Positions 1 to 7,588 of a stretch of 13,535 bases of DNA are shown here, piece by piece (within the stretch, counting starts at the first letter, position 1; every line of letters begins with the position of its first letter). A program made the translations under genes and the position numbers. The notes under the pieces are model-generated. The model was given only the letters and a program-made list of their open reading frames with translations. It made no database searches and was not told the origin of the DNA. The DNA comes from Bacteroidales bacterium (GTDB lineage Bacteria > Bacteroidota > Bacteroidia > Bacteroidales > VadinHA17), in NCBI GenBank assembly GCA_016936695.1, contig JAFGXK010000300.1:1-13535 (forward strand), read 5' to 3'.

Positions 1-609
1 TATTGAGAACTTCTCTGTAATCTGAAGTACTTTTGATGTGCTTATTCCGACATTACAAATGTTGAACTCCCCGTCAGAAGTGTGCCATCCGTCGCCGGCT
101 CCGGCAAACAGACCAAGGTTACTGAAAGCATAACCAACCTGAAAGTACTTATCCCCTCCTGCAGAAGCAATACCACCTGCTTCATTGAAAATATAGTTGG
201 CACTCAGTGAAAACCCTCCTTTTGAAAATCCTCCATTTAATTCCAGTGCGTGACTGCCAATTGCTTCCGACGTTTCGAACAACTGCAGATCAGGCAGGTA
301 ATAGTCGGTCAAACCGAGACTCAGTCCAAACGGAAAGGAATAAGAAATATATGGATCAGCTTCAGAATAACCATTTGCATCGAAAGAACCCCAAACACCC
401 ACTGTCAATCCTCCATCAGAGAATTTTACCGAAGGTTGGAATGCAGGGCCTGTTCCAAGTTTTGATCCTCTCCAGATGTAATTACTGAACAGATCGGCGT
501 TAACGCTGAATTTTGAATTCTGCTCTTCCTGTGCCCTGACCTGTAACGGTAAAAAATTAATTAATACAACAAGCACCCATCCTGCAATTGAACACTTCAG
601 ATTTTTCAT
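1..609 (-). CDS. TorF-like putative outer-membrane porin, N-terminal part (cut by left edge)
   Basis: An open frame on the minus strand runs from an ATG at 607-609 to the window edge without a stop, giving 203 residues of an incomplete protein. Residues 1-26 form a signal peptide (basic MKNLK start, hydrophobic core, VRA cleavage site before QEEQN). After it, alternating short beta-strand-like segments rich in aromatic residues and glycine indicate an outer-membrane beta barrel. The segment SNYIWRGSKLGTGPAFQPS (residues 42-60) resembles the N-terminal signature of TorF/Gcw_chp-type putative porins, which I recognise by eye only. The gene lies downstream of the efflux operon but is separated from it by an intrinsic terminator and its own candidate promoter, so it is probably a separate transcription unit. 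The substrate is unknown. Confidence is high that the gene is real and moderate for the family. Confidence 0.8.
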   Translation of the reverse strand, partial: MKNLKCSIAGWVLVVLINFLPLQVRAQEEQNSKFSVNADLFSNYIWRGSKLGTGPAFQPSVKFSDGGLTVGVWGSFDANGYSEADPYISYSFPFGLSLGLTDYYLPDLQLFETSEAIGSHALELNGGFSKGGFSLSANYIFNEAGGIASAGGDKYFQVGYAFSNLGLFAGAGDGWHTSDGEFNICNVGISTSKVLQITEKFSI

Positions 610-645
610 GATTAATTTTTTTAGGTTCATAATAAAATTTCACCG

Positions 646-653
646 CAAAAATA
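646..653 (-). promoter_or_regulatory. Candidate Bacteroidota -7 promoter box for the porin gene
   Basis: On the minus strand the sequence TATTTTTG matches the TAnnTTTG -7 element used by the primary sigma factor of Bacteroidota, followed by C as is often seen. It lies 36 bases before the porin ATG, leaving a leader of roughly 30 nucleotides. No TTG -33 box is visible at the expected distance upstream, so the call rests on one element in AT-rich DNA. Confidence 0.45.
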
Positions 654-659
654 TATTAA

Positions 660-727
660 TATTTATTATACCCCCTATTTATTATACATTTTTCCATATT
701 ATATATCTTTTTTATTATTTATACCCC
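660..727. repeat. AT-rich direct-repeat cluster upstream of the porin gene
   Basis: The plus-strand 12-mer TATTTATTATAC occurs exactly at 660-671 and again at 676-687, a 16-bp period. A near-copy, TATTATTTATACCCC, is at 713-727 and resembles the first copy with its tail (TATTTATTATACCCC, 660-674). The two C-tailed copies start 53 bp apart, about five helical turns. A short inverted pair, ACCCC at 723-727 and GGGGT at 738-742, follows. Lying just upstream of the candidate porin promoter, these could be protein-binding sites, but low-complexity AT DNA makes chance repeats likely. Confidence 0.4.
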
Positions 728-800
728 ATTTTTTATAGGGGTCTATTTGTTTTTTATATTCTTTTTTTGCCTTACCCCCCCTTTTTTCTATGAGGTACGA

Positions 801-832
801 TAAATAAAAAAAGGCTGACATTTCTGTCAGCC
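801..832 (-). terminator. Intrinsic terminator of the efflux operon
   Basis: Read on the minus strand, GGCTGACA and TGTCAGCC form a perfect 8-bp stem (813-832) closed by a GAAA tetraloop, immediately followed by seven T residues (806-812) and more AT-rich sequence. It begins about 30 bases after the stop codon of the PII-like gene, so it ends the tetR-to-PII transcript. The plus strand has no T run after the hairpin, so it works in one direction only. Confidence 0.9.
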
Positions 833-861
833 CTCTGCTTATTATGATTCATTTACTATTA

Positions 862-1155
862 CTATACTGTTTTCAGAACATCCCATACAAAGGCTCTTAT
901 CCCTACTTCTTCACTTATTGAATCAATTTTCTTCACCACGGCGAGAACAGGATCCACTTTTTCATCGTCGACTATCATAAGAAGGCTTTTGTTGATCTCG
1001 GGCCAGGCATGGGTCGCAAGGTGCGGAACCCCTGAGACGGTTCCTCTTCCCTGAACGTTTTCCCACAATGAATAACCTCTTATCCCCAGTTTTTCCATCA
1101 GGTACTCCACTCTTTCGGTGTGAGCCTGGTTATATATTATCATTATAGCTTTCAT
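862..1155 (-). CDS. PII-like signalling protein of an RND efflux operon
   Basis: The product is a 97-residue soluble protein with the layout of a PII-superfamily (ferredoxin-like) trimer subunit: a first strand MKAIMIIYN, a helix around 11-23, a strand and loop 27-48, a second half starting SLLMIVDDEKVDPVLAVVKKI, and a C-terminal VWDVLKTV strand. It is shorter than classical GlnB/GlnK (about 112 residues). The region where the uridylylated T-loop would sit is the short stretch GRGTVSGVPHLATHAWPEIN (37-56), which lacks the usual tyrosine. Histidines 12, 45 and 49 could bind a metal. PII-like proteins (for example the PII-NG group) are known next to heavy-metal RND pump genes. This gene follows the permease by 43 bases and ends at the operon terminator, so it is co-transcribed. 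A role in sensing or tuning the pump is inference. No residue pattern proves nucleotide binding. Confidence 0.8.
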   Translation of the reverse strand: MKAIMIIYNQAHTERVEYLMEKLGIRGYSLWENVQGRGTVSGVPHLATHAWPEINKSLLMIVDDEKVDPVLAVVKKIDSISEEVGIRAFVWDVLKTV

Positions 1156-1198
1156 TAAATTCTATTTTTTTATTTTGTTGTAAATCAACCGATCCGCG

Positions 1199-4100
1199 TT
1201 ATCTGGCATTATTGTTTTTTTCCTCAAGGAAATCCATTTCGGAATAAAGTGCCAGGTGTCTGTTCCTTTCTCCCTTTCTGGCAAAAAGGACATAGATCAC
1301 GGGTACCACGACAAGGGTAACAAGCGTTGAAAAGACAAGTCCTCCGATAACTGCTATACCCATTGGTTTCCAGAGTTCCGAACCCGAGCCCGTGCTTAAA
1401 GCAAGGGGCATCATTCCCAGAATGGTGGTTGCAGAGGTCATCAGAACCGGTCTGAGCCTCGATCTTCCCGAGAATTCAACAGCCTCATACAGTTCATGTC
1501 CCCTTTCCCTCATAAGGTTGATAAAGTCAACCAGCACGATCGAGTTCTTCACAACGATACCGATAAGCATTACAGCCCCGATTGCCGAGATAACGCTGAG
1601 CGTGGTGCTGGTCAGGAAGAGGGCTATTGCCACACCCGAGAATGCAAACGGGATGGCGATCATGATTATAATGGGCATCTTGAGCGACTCGAACTGTGAT
1701 GCCATTACCAGGTAAACCAGGATCAGACTCACCATTATCAGAAATGCAATATCCATAAATGCTTCCATCTGTTCCTCAATTGCTCCTGAAATCTGAACCA
1801 TAACACCGTAGGGTACATTGGTCTCATCAATAATCTTTTGAATCTCGGTCTGAAGTACTGTAAGCGATTCCTTGTAAGGTGTGAATGAAACCATCACTAT
1901 CCTTTCCCTCCTTTGCCTCTGAATGCTTGGCGGGGCCCAGTATTCCTTGATCTGTGCAATCTCTGCAAGTCTTATGACCTGTCCGGCCGGGTTGGTGATC
2001 CCTATATTCTCGATATCAGTCAGCGTCTGCCTGGCTTTCTCCTCAAACCGGACCACCACATCGTATTCGTCGCCCGCCTGCCTGAGTCTGGTGGCAGTCA
2101 TACCGCCAACTCTGTTCCTGATTGCCATTGAAACGGTTGCCGTGTTGAGTCCGTTGGTAATCATCTTGCTCTGATCAAGAATGATCTGAAGTTCAGGTTT
2201 TGATTTATCCCTGCTGATCGTCACATCCTTGGCTCCCGGGAGTTTCCTGATCCTGGCCGCAATTTCCTCGGCAACAATATTGGTTTCGGAGATATTATAA
2301 CCATATATTTCAACATCGACAGTGTTGCCCCCAAAGGAGCCCATATCCTCAGAAGTACTTATTGTAAAGTCTGTTATCTCAGGGATTCCGGACAGATCGA
2401 GCCTCATCTCATCCGCTAAATCGGTAACACTTCTTTCCCTCTCATCCGGATCCACAAGACTGAGCGTATAGGTAATAACATGAGTGCCTCCGGCTCCGAA
2501 CATTGATGAAAAGCCTCCTTCCTCATCGACCCCGGTCGATGACGACAACAACTCAATCTCCGGGTACTTGGCCTGAAGGATCTTGTCGATCTTGTCGGTT
2601 GTCTTCAATGTTTCATCTACCCTTGTGCCTGTCTGCAATTCCACTGTCATTGTAATCTGCGACTGGTCTGCCTGCGGGAAGAACTCGGTATCAATAAACA
2701 TGAACAGAAGCATGGATCCGGCGAAAACGATGATTGCGGCAATAACAGTAAACCTCTTGTGATGAAGAACCCAGTGGATGGTTCGTCCATAAAAACCATC
2801 GAAGGTGTCGAGCCACTTGCGAATGCTCCCGTCATAGGTCCAGAAAGGTGCGTTCTGCCGTATCGGATACCATTTGAGCAACAGGGCGCTCATTGTAGGC
2901 GTCAGTGTGATTGCCGCAACCACTGATGTCAGGATGGTGATGGTAACGAGCATACCAAGCTGTTTGAAAAGCACACCTGTTAATCCGGTTACAAATGTAA
3001 GCGGGAAGAAAACGGCCACCACAGTAAGTGTTGATACTATAACAGCCAGCCACACCTCATTGGTCGCATAGATGGCGGCTTCTCTCGGCCTGCTTCCCCT
3101 CTCCACATGTTTTGTGATATTCTCCAGCACAACTATCGCGTCGTCAACCACCATCCCGATTGCAATCGATAGGGATGTCAGCGATATTATATTTACCGAC
3201 TCTCCCGTGACAAACAGGTATATAAATGCGACCACCAGTGAAATCGGAATAGTGACGATAATAATCAGTGTTGCCCGCCATCTTCCAAGGAAGAAAAGCA
3301 CCACCAGAATAACGAAGATACCGGCGTACATCAAGGTCTCGGTAAGGTTGTTAACAGAGTCCTTGATAAAAGTTGCACTGTCGAACATTTTTTCTATCCT
3401 GACATCGGCCGGCAGATCCTTCTCGAGGGTTTCAAGAGCTTCCTCTATTTCTTTGGTTACCTTAACTGTATTGCCTCCTGACTGTTTCTGCACAAACATT
3501 GTCATCCCCTGACGGCCGTTAACGCGGGTGTCGAGTTTGGTATCGCGGATTGTATCGCGCACCACGGCCACATCCCTCAGGTAAACATTATTGCCGTTAA
3601 AGCTGCTTACCACTATGTCCTTTATGATATCGCTCTCCGGGAATTCCCCCTGTATCCTGAGAGGATAATCGGTCTGGCCCATCTCGATGTAACCGGCGGG
3701 CATGTTCAGGTTCTCGGCAGCCAGTACCCCTCCTATCTGTTCTATCGTAAGGTGGTAGGCTTCCATTTTCCTCGGATCAACGTCAATGTAAACTTTTCTT
3801 CCGGGCACACCTGCAAGGCTTACTGATCCGACGCCCTCAATCCTGTTAAGGGGATTTACTATTTTCTCATCAAGAATCTTCTCAAGCCCCCTGTAACTCT
3901 CCTGCGCTGTTATCGCATAGAAGATTATAGGCATCATGCTGGAGTTGAATTTCATGACAGTCGGCTTCTCGGAATCCTCCGGAAGATAGTTCTCGATAAA
4001 ACTGAGGTTGCTCCTTATATCGTTGGTCGCCTCATCGAGATTTGTCCCGTATTCAAAATTCATGAATATCACCGACAACCCGTCGCTTGAAGTTGATGTC

Positions 4101-4339
4101 ATTTCCTTCAGATTGGCGACAGAGTTGAGGGCATCCTCCACAGGTCGCGTAATATTGGTCTCAATATCCGACGCACTTGTCCCCGGGTAGGTGGTAACAA
4201 CGCCCACGAAAGGAAGTTCGATTTCCGGGTAAAGGTCAACCGGCAGCTGCGTCAGTGAATATAGGCCCATAACCATCAGCCCGACGAAAATCAGGATGGT
4301 TGTTACAGGTCTGTTGACAGAAGTGCTGTATATGCTCAT
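1199..4339 (-). CDS. RND efflux permease, hydrophobe/amphiphile (AcrB-like) type
   Basis: This 1046-residue inner-membrane transporter has the full length of AcrB-type pumps and their internal duplication: an N-terminal transmembrane helix (residues 11-30), a large periplasmic porter loop (about 31-335), transmembrane helices 2-6 (about 336-490), helix 7 near 530-550, a second periplasmic loop (about 551-860) and a final helix bundle (about 861-1020). Helix 4 carries GMVVDDAIVVLEN with Asp399 and Asp400, and helix 10 carries IGIVVKNSIVLVDF with Lys931. These correspond to the proton-relay Asp407, Asp408 and Lys940 of AcrB. The paired Asp residues point to a drug/amphiphile exporter rather than a CusA-type metal pump. 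It should exchange protons for substrate and pass it to the TolC-like channel through the adjacent adaptor. Its start is 19 bases after the adaptor stop, in one operon. The substrate cannot be read from sequence. Confidence 0.97.
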   Translation of the reverse strand: MSIYSTSVNRPVTTILIFVGLMVMGLYSLTQLPVDLYPEIELPFVGVVTTYPGTSASDIETNITRPVEDALNSVANLKEMTSTSSDGLSVIFMNFEYGTNLDEATNDIRSNLSFIENYLPEDSEKPTVMKFNSSMMPIIFYAITAQESYRGLEKILDEKIVNPLNRIEGVGSVSLAGVPGRKVYIDVDPRKMEAYHLTIEQIGGVLAAENLNMPAGYIEMGQTDYPLRIQGEFPESDIIKDIVVSSFNGNNVYLRDVAVVRDTIRDTKLDTRVNGRQGMTMFVQKQSGGNTVKVTKEIEEALETLEKDLPADVRIEKMFDSATFIKDSVNNLTETLMYAGIFVILVVLFFLGRWRATLIIIVTIPISLVVAFIYLFVTGESVNIISLTSLSIAIGMVVDDAIVVLENITKHVERGSRPREAAIYATNEVWLAVIVSTLTVVAVFFPLTFVTGLTGVLFKQLGMLVTITILTSVVAAITLTPTMSALLLKWYPIRQNAPFWTYDGSIRKWLDTFDGFYGRTIHWVLHHKRFTVIAAIIVFAGSMLLFMFIDTEFFPQADQSQITMTVELQTGTRVDETLKTTDKIDKILQAKYPEIELLSSSTGVDEEGGFSSMFGAGGTHVITYTLSLVDPDERERSVTDLADEMRLDLSGIPEITDFTISTSEDMGSFGGNTVDVEIYGYNISETNIVAEEIAARIRKLPGAKDVTISRDKSKPELQIILDQSKMITNGLNTATVSMAIRNRVGGMTATRLRQAGDEYDVVVRFEEKARQTLTDIENIGITNPAGQVIRLAEIAQIKEYWAPPSIQRQRRERIVMVSFTPYKESLTVLQTEIQKIIDETNVPYGVMVQISGAIEEQMEAFMDIAFLIMVSLILVYLVMASQFESLKMPIIIMIAIPFAFSGVAIALFLTSTTLSVISAIGAVMLIGIVVKNSIVLVDFINLMRERGHELYEAVEFSGRSRLRPVLMTSATTILGMMPLALSTGSGSELWKPMGIAVIGGLVFSTLVTLVVVPVIYVLFARKGERNRHLALYSEMDFLEEKNNNAR

Positions 4340-4358
4340 CTTATTTCTTTTATATTAC

Positions 4359-5420
4359 TTATTGTATCATCTCAAGCTTATCCCCGTTCAGAAGTTTCGA
4401 CTGGCCTTCTGTCACAAGTCTGCTCCCTTCGCTCAGATTATCTGAAATTATCTCAAGCTGATCGTCAAATCGCTTCCCTATGATAACTTCAATCCGTTTT
4501 GCAATACCCTGATCCTCGGTGAAGACGTACCGGATGTTGGTACCCTCCTGCATCAGAACCGAAGCAGCAGGCACAACGAAAGTCTCAACTTCTCCGAGGT
4601 CCATCGACACTCTCACGAACATCCCGGGTTTCAGCAGATCATTCCTGTTGGGAAGCTCTATCTCGGCTATGAAGGTCCTGGTTGCCGAACTGACTGTCGG
4701 AGCTTTCCTGAATACGGTTCCGGTGAAAACCTGATCACTGTACACATCGGCGGTAATACTTGCCTTCATTCCCCTTTTAACCAGGGGATAATACTGTTCC
4801 GATACTGCAACCTCAATCTTCAGCGGATTCACCTGCATCAGTGTCACTACAGCCGACCTTCCGGTCGCAGTTGTGGGTGTTCCGGAGTATATCTCACCGT
4901 CTTCGAAGTATTTTCCCGTGATGATCCCGCTGAACGGAGCTTTCAGGAGGGTGTTTTCCTCCATGAAATCAACATTTGTCTTTGTAACGTCATATTGAGT
5001 CTTCATCTGATCATACTGCTGCTGCTTTACGCTTCCGGTTGCCAGGAGGGTATCGAGCCTCGATAGGTCCTTTTCAAGGCTGGCAAGCTGTAGTTTAAGC
5101 TGATACAGCTGCGAACGGTCCATCAGGAACAGCTGATCGCCCTTGCTCACCCTGTCGCCGTTTTCAACGTAAATCTTTTCAATCCTTCCCGGAGTTGCCG
5201 GTGCCATGTTGACCTCCTCAAACGGAAGAACGGTGGCAGTGTAATCTATTGTCCTGGAAATTTTGGTCTTTGCAAGAGTTTCCACCCGCACCGGCACAGC
5301 TGTCTTTTCAGAAGCCTGGGCTACCCCGGAAGCGGCCGGATCATTTCCTTTATTGGATGAACAGGCTGTAAGTATCAGCCCGCCTGCCAGAATTGCCTGA
5401 ATTGTCCTTAAGTATTTCAT
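4359..5420 (-). CDS. RND efflux periplasmic adaptor (membrane fusion protein), lipoprotein
   Basis: This 353-residue protein bridges the inner-membrane pump and the outer-membrane channel. The N-terminus is a lipoprotein signal with lipobox LTAC, placing the acylated cysteine at residue 20, followed by a flexible Ser/Ala/Glu linker. The usual adaptor order follows: a first lipoyl half (about 68-102, containing VENGDRVSKGDQLFLMD), a short alpha-helical coiled-coil hairpin (about 103-157), a second lipoyl half (about 158-200, LLKAPFSGIITGKYFEDGEIYSG split across it), a beta-barrel domain (about 201-277, with the typical ATRTFIAEIELPN and LLKPGMFVRV motifs) and a membrane-proximal domain (278-353). 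It starts 22 bases after the TolC-like gene and ends 19 bases before the permease, so translation is probably linked. Length and layout are those of HlyD_D23/AcrA-type adaptors. Confidence 0.95.
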   Translation of the reverse strand: MKYLRTIQAILAGGLILTACSSNKGNDPAASGVAQASEKTAVPVRVETLAKTKISRTIDYTATVLPFEEVNMAPATPGRIEKIYVENGDRVSKGDQLFLMDRSQLYQLKLQLASLEKDLSRLDTLLATGSVKQQQYDQMKTQYDVTKTNVDFMEENTLLKAPFSGIITGKYFEDGEIYSGTPTTATGRSAVVTLMQVNPLKIEVAVSEQYYPLVKRGMKASITADVYSDQVFTGTVFRKAPTVSSATRTFIAEIELPNRNDLLKPGMFVRVSMDLGEVETFVVPAASVLMQEGTNIRYVFTEDQGIAKRIEVIIGKRFDDQLEIISDNLSEGSRLVTEGQSKLLNGDKLEMIQ

Positions 5421-5442
5421 TGTTCCTGTTGTTATTTCGTGA

Positions 5443-6798
5443 TTAGATATTGTTTAAAAGCTTGTCGAGTGCGACCTTGGTCTGAAGAAGGTCCATCAGG
5501 GCTGAAAGATAATTGCTTTCGGCCTGCAGATACTGGTTACTCGCCTGGGTGAGATCGATGCTGGAGGCCATTCCCTGCCTGAACTTGTTCTCGGTGCTCT
5601 CATAAACCCTTTTCGATACTTCAAGATTATCCTTCTGACTCATGTACTGAAGGTTGGCATTTACCAGGTTATACCTGAGCTGACTTTCCTGGAGCAGAAG
5701 CTGTTCGGCGACCATCTCCTTTGTAGTCCTTGCCTTTTCAAGTTTGATCTGCGCCTGCTTTATCCTTGAATATCTCTGGCCGCCGGAAAAAATCGGAACC
5801 GAAAGGTTGAGACCGATCATTGAGTTGTCAAACCATTGCTGGTCGTTTATCTTGTCGCCCATTCCGTTTTTTCCGTAGTTGTAAAAGCCTGCAAGAGTTG
5901 GAAGGTTCGAAGCTTTCTGCGATTTGAGGGTGAGCTCGGAGATCATCTCCTGCCCCTCAACAAGCATAAAGTCGATATTCTGTTTGTGATCAAAATCCTG
6001 CGACAGCAAGACCTCAACATTTATTGATTCGGTCATGCTCTCAAGGGTTTCAGTCAGGGTTATGGCTGTTCCCGCCGGAACACCAAGCTGAAACCTCAAA
6101 AGATTGTAATTCAGCTCTATTGTCCTTTCAAGTGAAGTCTTGCTGTTCTCCACCTGTGTTACATTTAAAACCATCTGGTCAACATCGGTCGATTCAGCCA
6201 TACCTGCTGCAAACATCGACCTGGTTGATTTCATTAACTCATTCATGTTTACGATGTTCTCTTCAAGGAGCTGCAGTGATTTTTCGGTAATAAGTATCAG
6301 AAAATATGCTGTGCTCACCGATTCCTTCGTGTCAAGCTCCGATTTCTGAAGACTTTGCTGTGACAGTTTCTGAGCAAGCCGGGTTGTTTCTATTCCAATG
6401 TACAAGGGTGCATTGAAAAGAAGAAGACTCGCATCCACCGATGTGCTTGTGTTGAACTGACTACCGAAAGTGACCGGTATCTTTGTTCCGGGTTGTCCGA
6501 AGAACTCACCGGGAAGAAGTGTGGTCATAAGCTTCAGGTTGTCTGCAAAGCTGGCCGACATGTTAACCTGGGGAAGAGCTGCTGAAATGGTTTCCCACAG
6601 CGCAGCTTTTGAGACCTCGACATCAGCCCTGGCATTGATCACCGCCTTGTTGTGCGAAAGGGCGTAATCCTGAGCCTCCTTTAAAGAAAGACTCAGAGCT
6701 TCAGCTTCCTGCTGCGCCATAACCCCCGTCCAGGTCAGGAAGGATAGAAACACTGTTCCGATTAAAATTTTCCTTTTCATATGCTTCTTATTATTCAT
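5443..6798 (-). CDS. TolC-family outer-membrane efflux channel
   Basis: A 451-residue exported protein. The signal peptide ends at VMA before QQEAEAL (cleavage after residue 28). The mature part has the two-fold outer-membrane efflux protein pattern: long alternating amphipathic helices that would build the periplasmic tunnel, with short strand regions near LLPGEFFGQPGTKIPVTFGSQF and MIGLNLSVPIFSGGQRYSR; the latter is the typical 'L.VPIF.GG....I' family motif. The C-terminal helix FRQGMASSIDLTQASNQYLQAE is characteristic too. It forms the exit duct of the pump encoded downstream. ATG at 6796-6798 is used here; a second in-frame ATG six codons later (6778-6780, MKRKILIG) would also leave a good signal peptide. 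The 32-base gap to the TetR gene is purine rich on the coding strand and contains repeats of ATTAAAG. Confidence 0.95.
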   Translation of the reverse strand: MNNKKHMKRKILIGTVFLSFLTWTGVMAQQEAEALSLSLKEAQDYALSHNKAVINARADVEVSKAALWETISAALPQVNMSASFADNLKLMTTLLPGEFFGQPGTKIPVTFGSQFNTSTSVDASLLLFNAPLYIGIETTRLAQKLSQQSLQKSELDTKESVSTAYFLILITEKSLQLLEENIVNMNELMKSTRSMFAAGMAESTDVDQMVLNVTQVENSKTSLERTIELNYNLLRFQLGVPAGTAITLTETLESMTESINVEVLLSQDFDHKQNIDFMLVEGQEMISELTLKSQKASNLPTLAGFYNYGKNGMGDKINDQQWFDNSMIGLNLSVPIFSGGQRYSRIKQAQIKLEKARTTKEMVAEQLLLQESQLRYNLVNANLQYMSQKDNLEVSKRVYESTENKFRQGMASSIDLTQASNQYLQAESNYLSALMDLLQTKVALDKLLNNI

Positions 6799-6830
6799 CT
6801 TTAATCTTTAATCTCTTATCTTTTATCACT

Positions 6831-7448
6831 TTAATTCATAGATTTCTGCCTGGCGTCATACCTGTTTATCAGATCAAGACCCTTTGAGGTGGATATACCC
6901 CTGAGATAATTGATGTAAAAATCCCTTATTGAATCGGTACAATCTTTATTTTCATGGGGAAAACCATCCTGATCATTCGACATCTTAAGTACTTCAAGCA
7001 TCAACCGGCTGGTAACCTCCACATCAATATCATCCCTGAACACACCTTCGCCGATGCCCCTGTTTAGTATCTCCGTATTGCTCGAGAAATACGGAAGCTC
7101 ATTCACCATACCGGGATAATCGTTTAATTCCCTTTTAAAGCGTTTCATATCAAGGTGAAAAGCAGGCGACATCTTCTTAAAATGCTCAAACATCATATCC
7201 AGCATTTTGAATATTGCGTCAATAACATTCTCCGATTCATCAAAGTATTTTATCAATAACGCATTCTGCTTTTCCGACATCCACTTCAGAACGCCCCTGA
7301 GTAACTCCTCCTTATCCCTGAAAACCTCATAAATAGTCCTTTTCGAGATACTCATTTTTGAAGCAAGCATATCCATGGTCACGGCTCTTATCCCGTAAGC
7401 CCGGAACATCTCCGCTGCTTCTTCAAGTATCCTCTGCCTGTAATCCAT
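6831..7448 (-). CDS. TetR/AcrR-family transcriptional regulator of the efflux operon
   Basis: This 205-residue protein begins with a TetR-type DNA-binding domain: helix 1 RQRILEEAAEMFRAYGIRA, then a helix-turn-helix at about 24-50 with TMDMLASKMSISKRTIYEVF followed by RDKEELL. The rest (about 55-205) is a helical ligand-binding and dimerisation region without a recognisable ligand signature. It is the first gene of the operon, 32 bases before the TolC-like channel gene, so it is expected to repress its own transcription and that of the pump until an effector binds. A palindrome inside its candidate promoter supports autoregulation. The ligand is unknown; members in such operons usually respond to pump substrates, which is inference here. 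Confidence 0.93.
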   Translation of the reverse strand: MDYRQRILEEAAEMFRAYGIRAVTMDMLASKMSISKRTIYEVFRDKEELLRGVLKWMSEKQNALLIKYFDESENVIDAIFKMLDMMFEHFKKMSPAFHLDMKRFKRELNDYPGMVNELPYFSSNTEILNRGIGEGVFRDDIDVEVTSRLMLEVLKMSNDQDGFPHENKDCTDSIRDFYINYLRGISTSKGLDLINRYDARQKSMN

Positions 7449-7465
7449 TATTCAAAATTAGGTAG

Positions 7466-7496
7466 CAAAAATGCTAAAACTATTTTAGTTTACAAA
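7466..7496 (-). promoter_or_regulatory. Candidate promoter of the tetR-efflux operon
   Basis: On the minus strand a TTTG (7493-7496) and a CATTTTTG (7466-7473) are separated by 19 bases. This fits the Bacteroidota arrangement of a TTTG -33 box and a TAnnTTTG -7 box, with one mismatch (C for T) in the latter. The predicted start would leave only about 10 bases of leader before the TetR ATG, which is short but acceptable. Confidence 0.5.
7477..7491. promoter_or_regulatory. Putative TetR operator (AAACTA-N3-TAGTTT)
   Basis: The sequence AAACTATTTTAGTTT is a 15-bp inverted repeat with two perfect 6-base arms and a 3-base centre. A shifted, overlapping palindrome, CTAAAA-N3-TTTTAG, lies at 7474-7488. 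Both fall in the spacer between the candidate -33 and -7 boxes of the TetR gene, where a bound repressor would block polymerase. Assignment to this TetR protein rests on position only. Confidence 0.5.
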
Positions 7497-7522
7497 GTTT
7501 TCATAGTTAAAGTTTCAAATAA

Positions 7523-7550
7523 ACCGGGTAAAAACACGAAATTTACCGGT
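7523..7550. promoter_or_regulatory. Second imperfect inverted repeat in the divergent spacer
   Basis: ACCGGGTAAA at 7523-7532 is mirrored by TTTACCGGT at 7542-7550, with one extra G in the left arm and a 9-base centre. It lies between the TetR gene and the PhzF-family gene, 38 bases before the latter's start codon. It may be an operator for the plus-strand operon, or just chance; no clear TAnnTTTG promoter is visible for that operon. Confidence 0.3.
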
Positions 7551-7588
7551 GAACTGCGAAAGGGATACAAAACGAAAAACCAGATACC

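Noticed and set aside
207..488. Plus-strand open frames opposite the porin gene
   Set aside because: They are antisense shadows; the minus-strand frame here has a signal peptide and a porin-like composition and runs through the whole region.
608..793. Plus-strand open frame of 61 codons in the AT-rich spacer
   Set aside because: The product is almost only Phe, Ile, Tyr, Leu and Pro from low-complexity T-rich DNA, with no ribosome binding site. It is opposite the promoter region of the porin.
1160..1186. Small hairpin (GTTG-ATTTA-CAAC on the minus strand) between the permease and PII-like genes, next to an A/T run
   Set aside because: The stem is only four base pairs, and on the minus (transcribed) strand it is followed by A residues and not T, so it is not a terminator of the operon.
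3072..3512. A 146-codon plus-strand frame inside the permease gene
   Set aside because: It lies wholly within a well-conserved RND permease sequence on the other strand, and its product has no recognisable domain.
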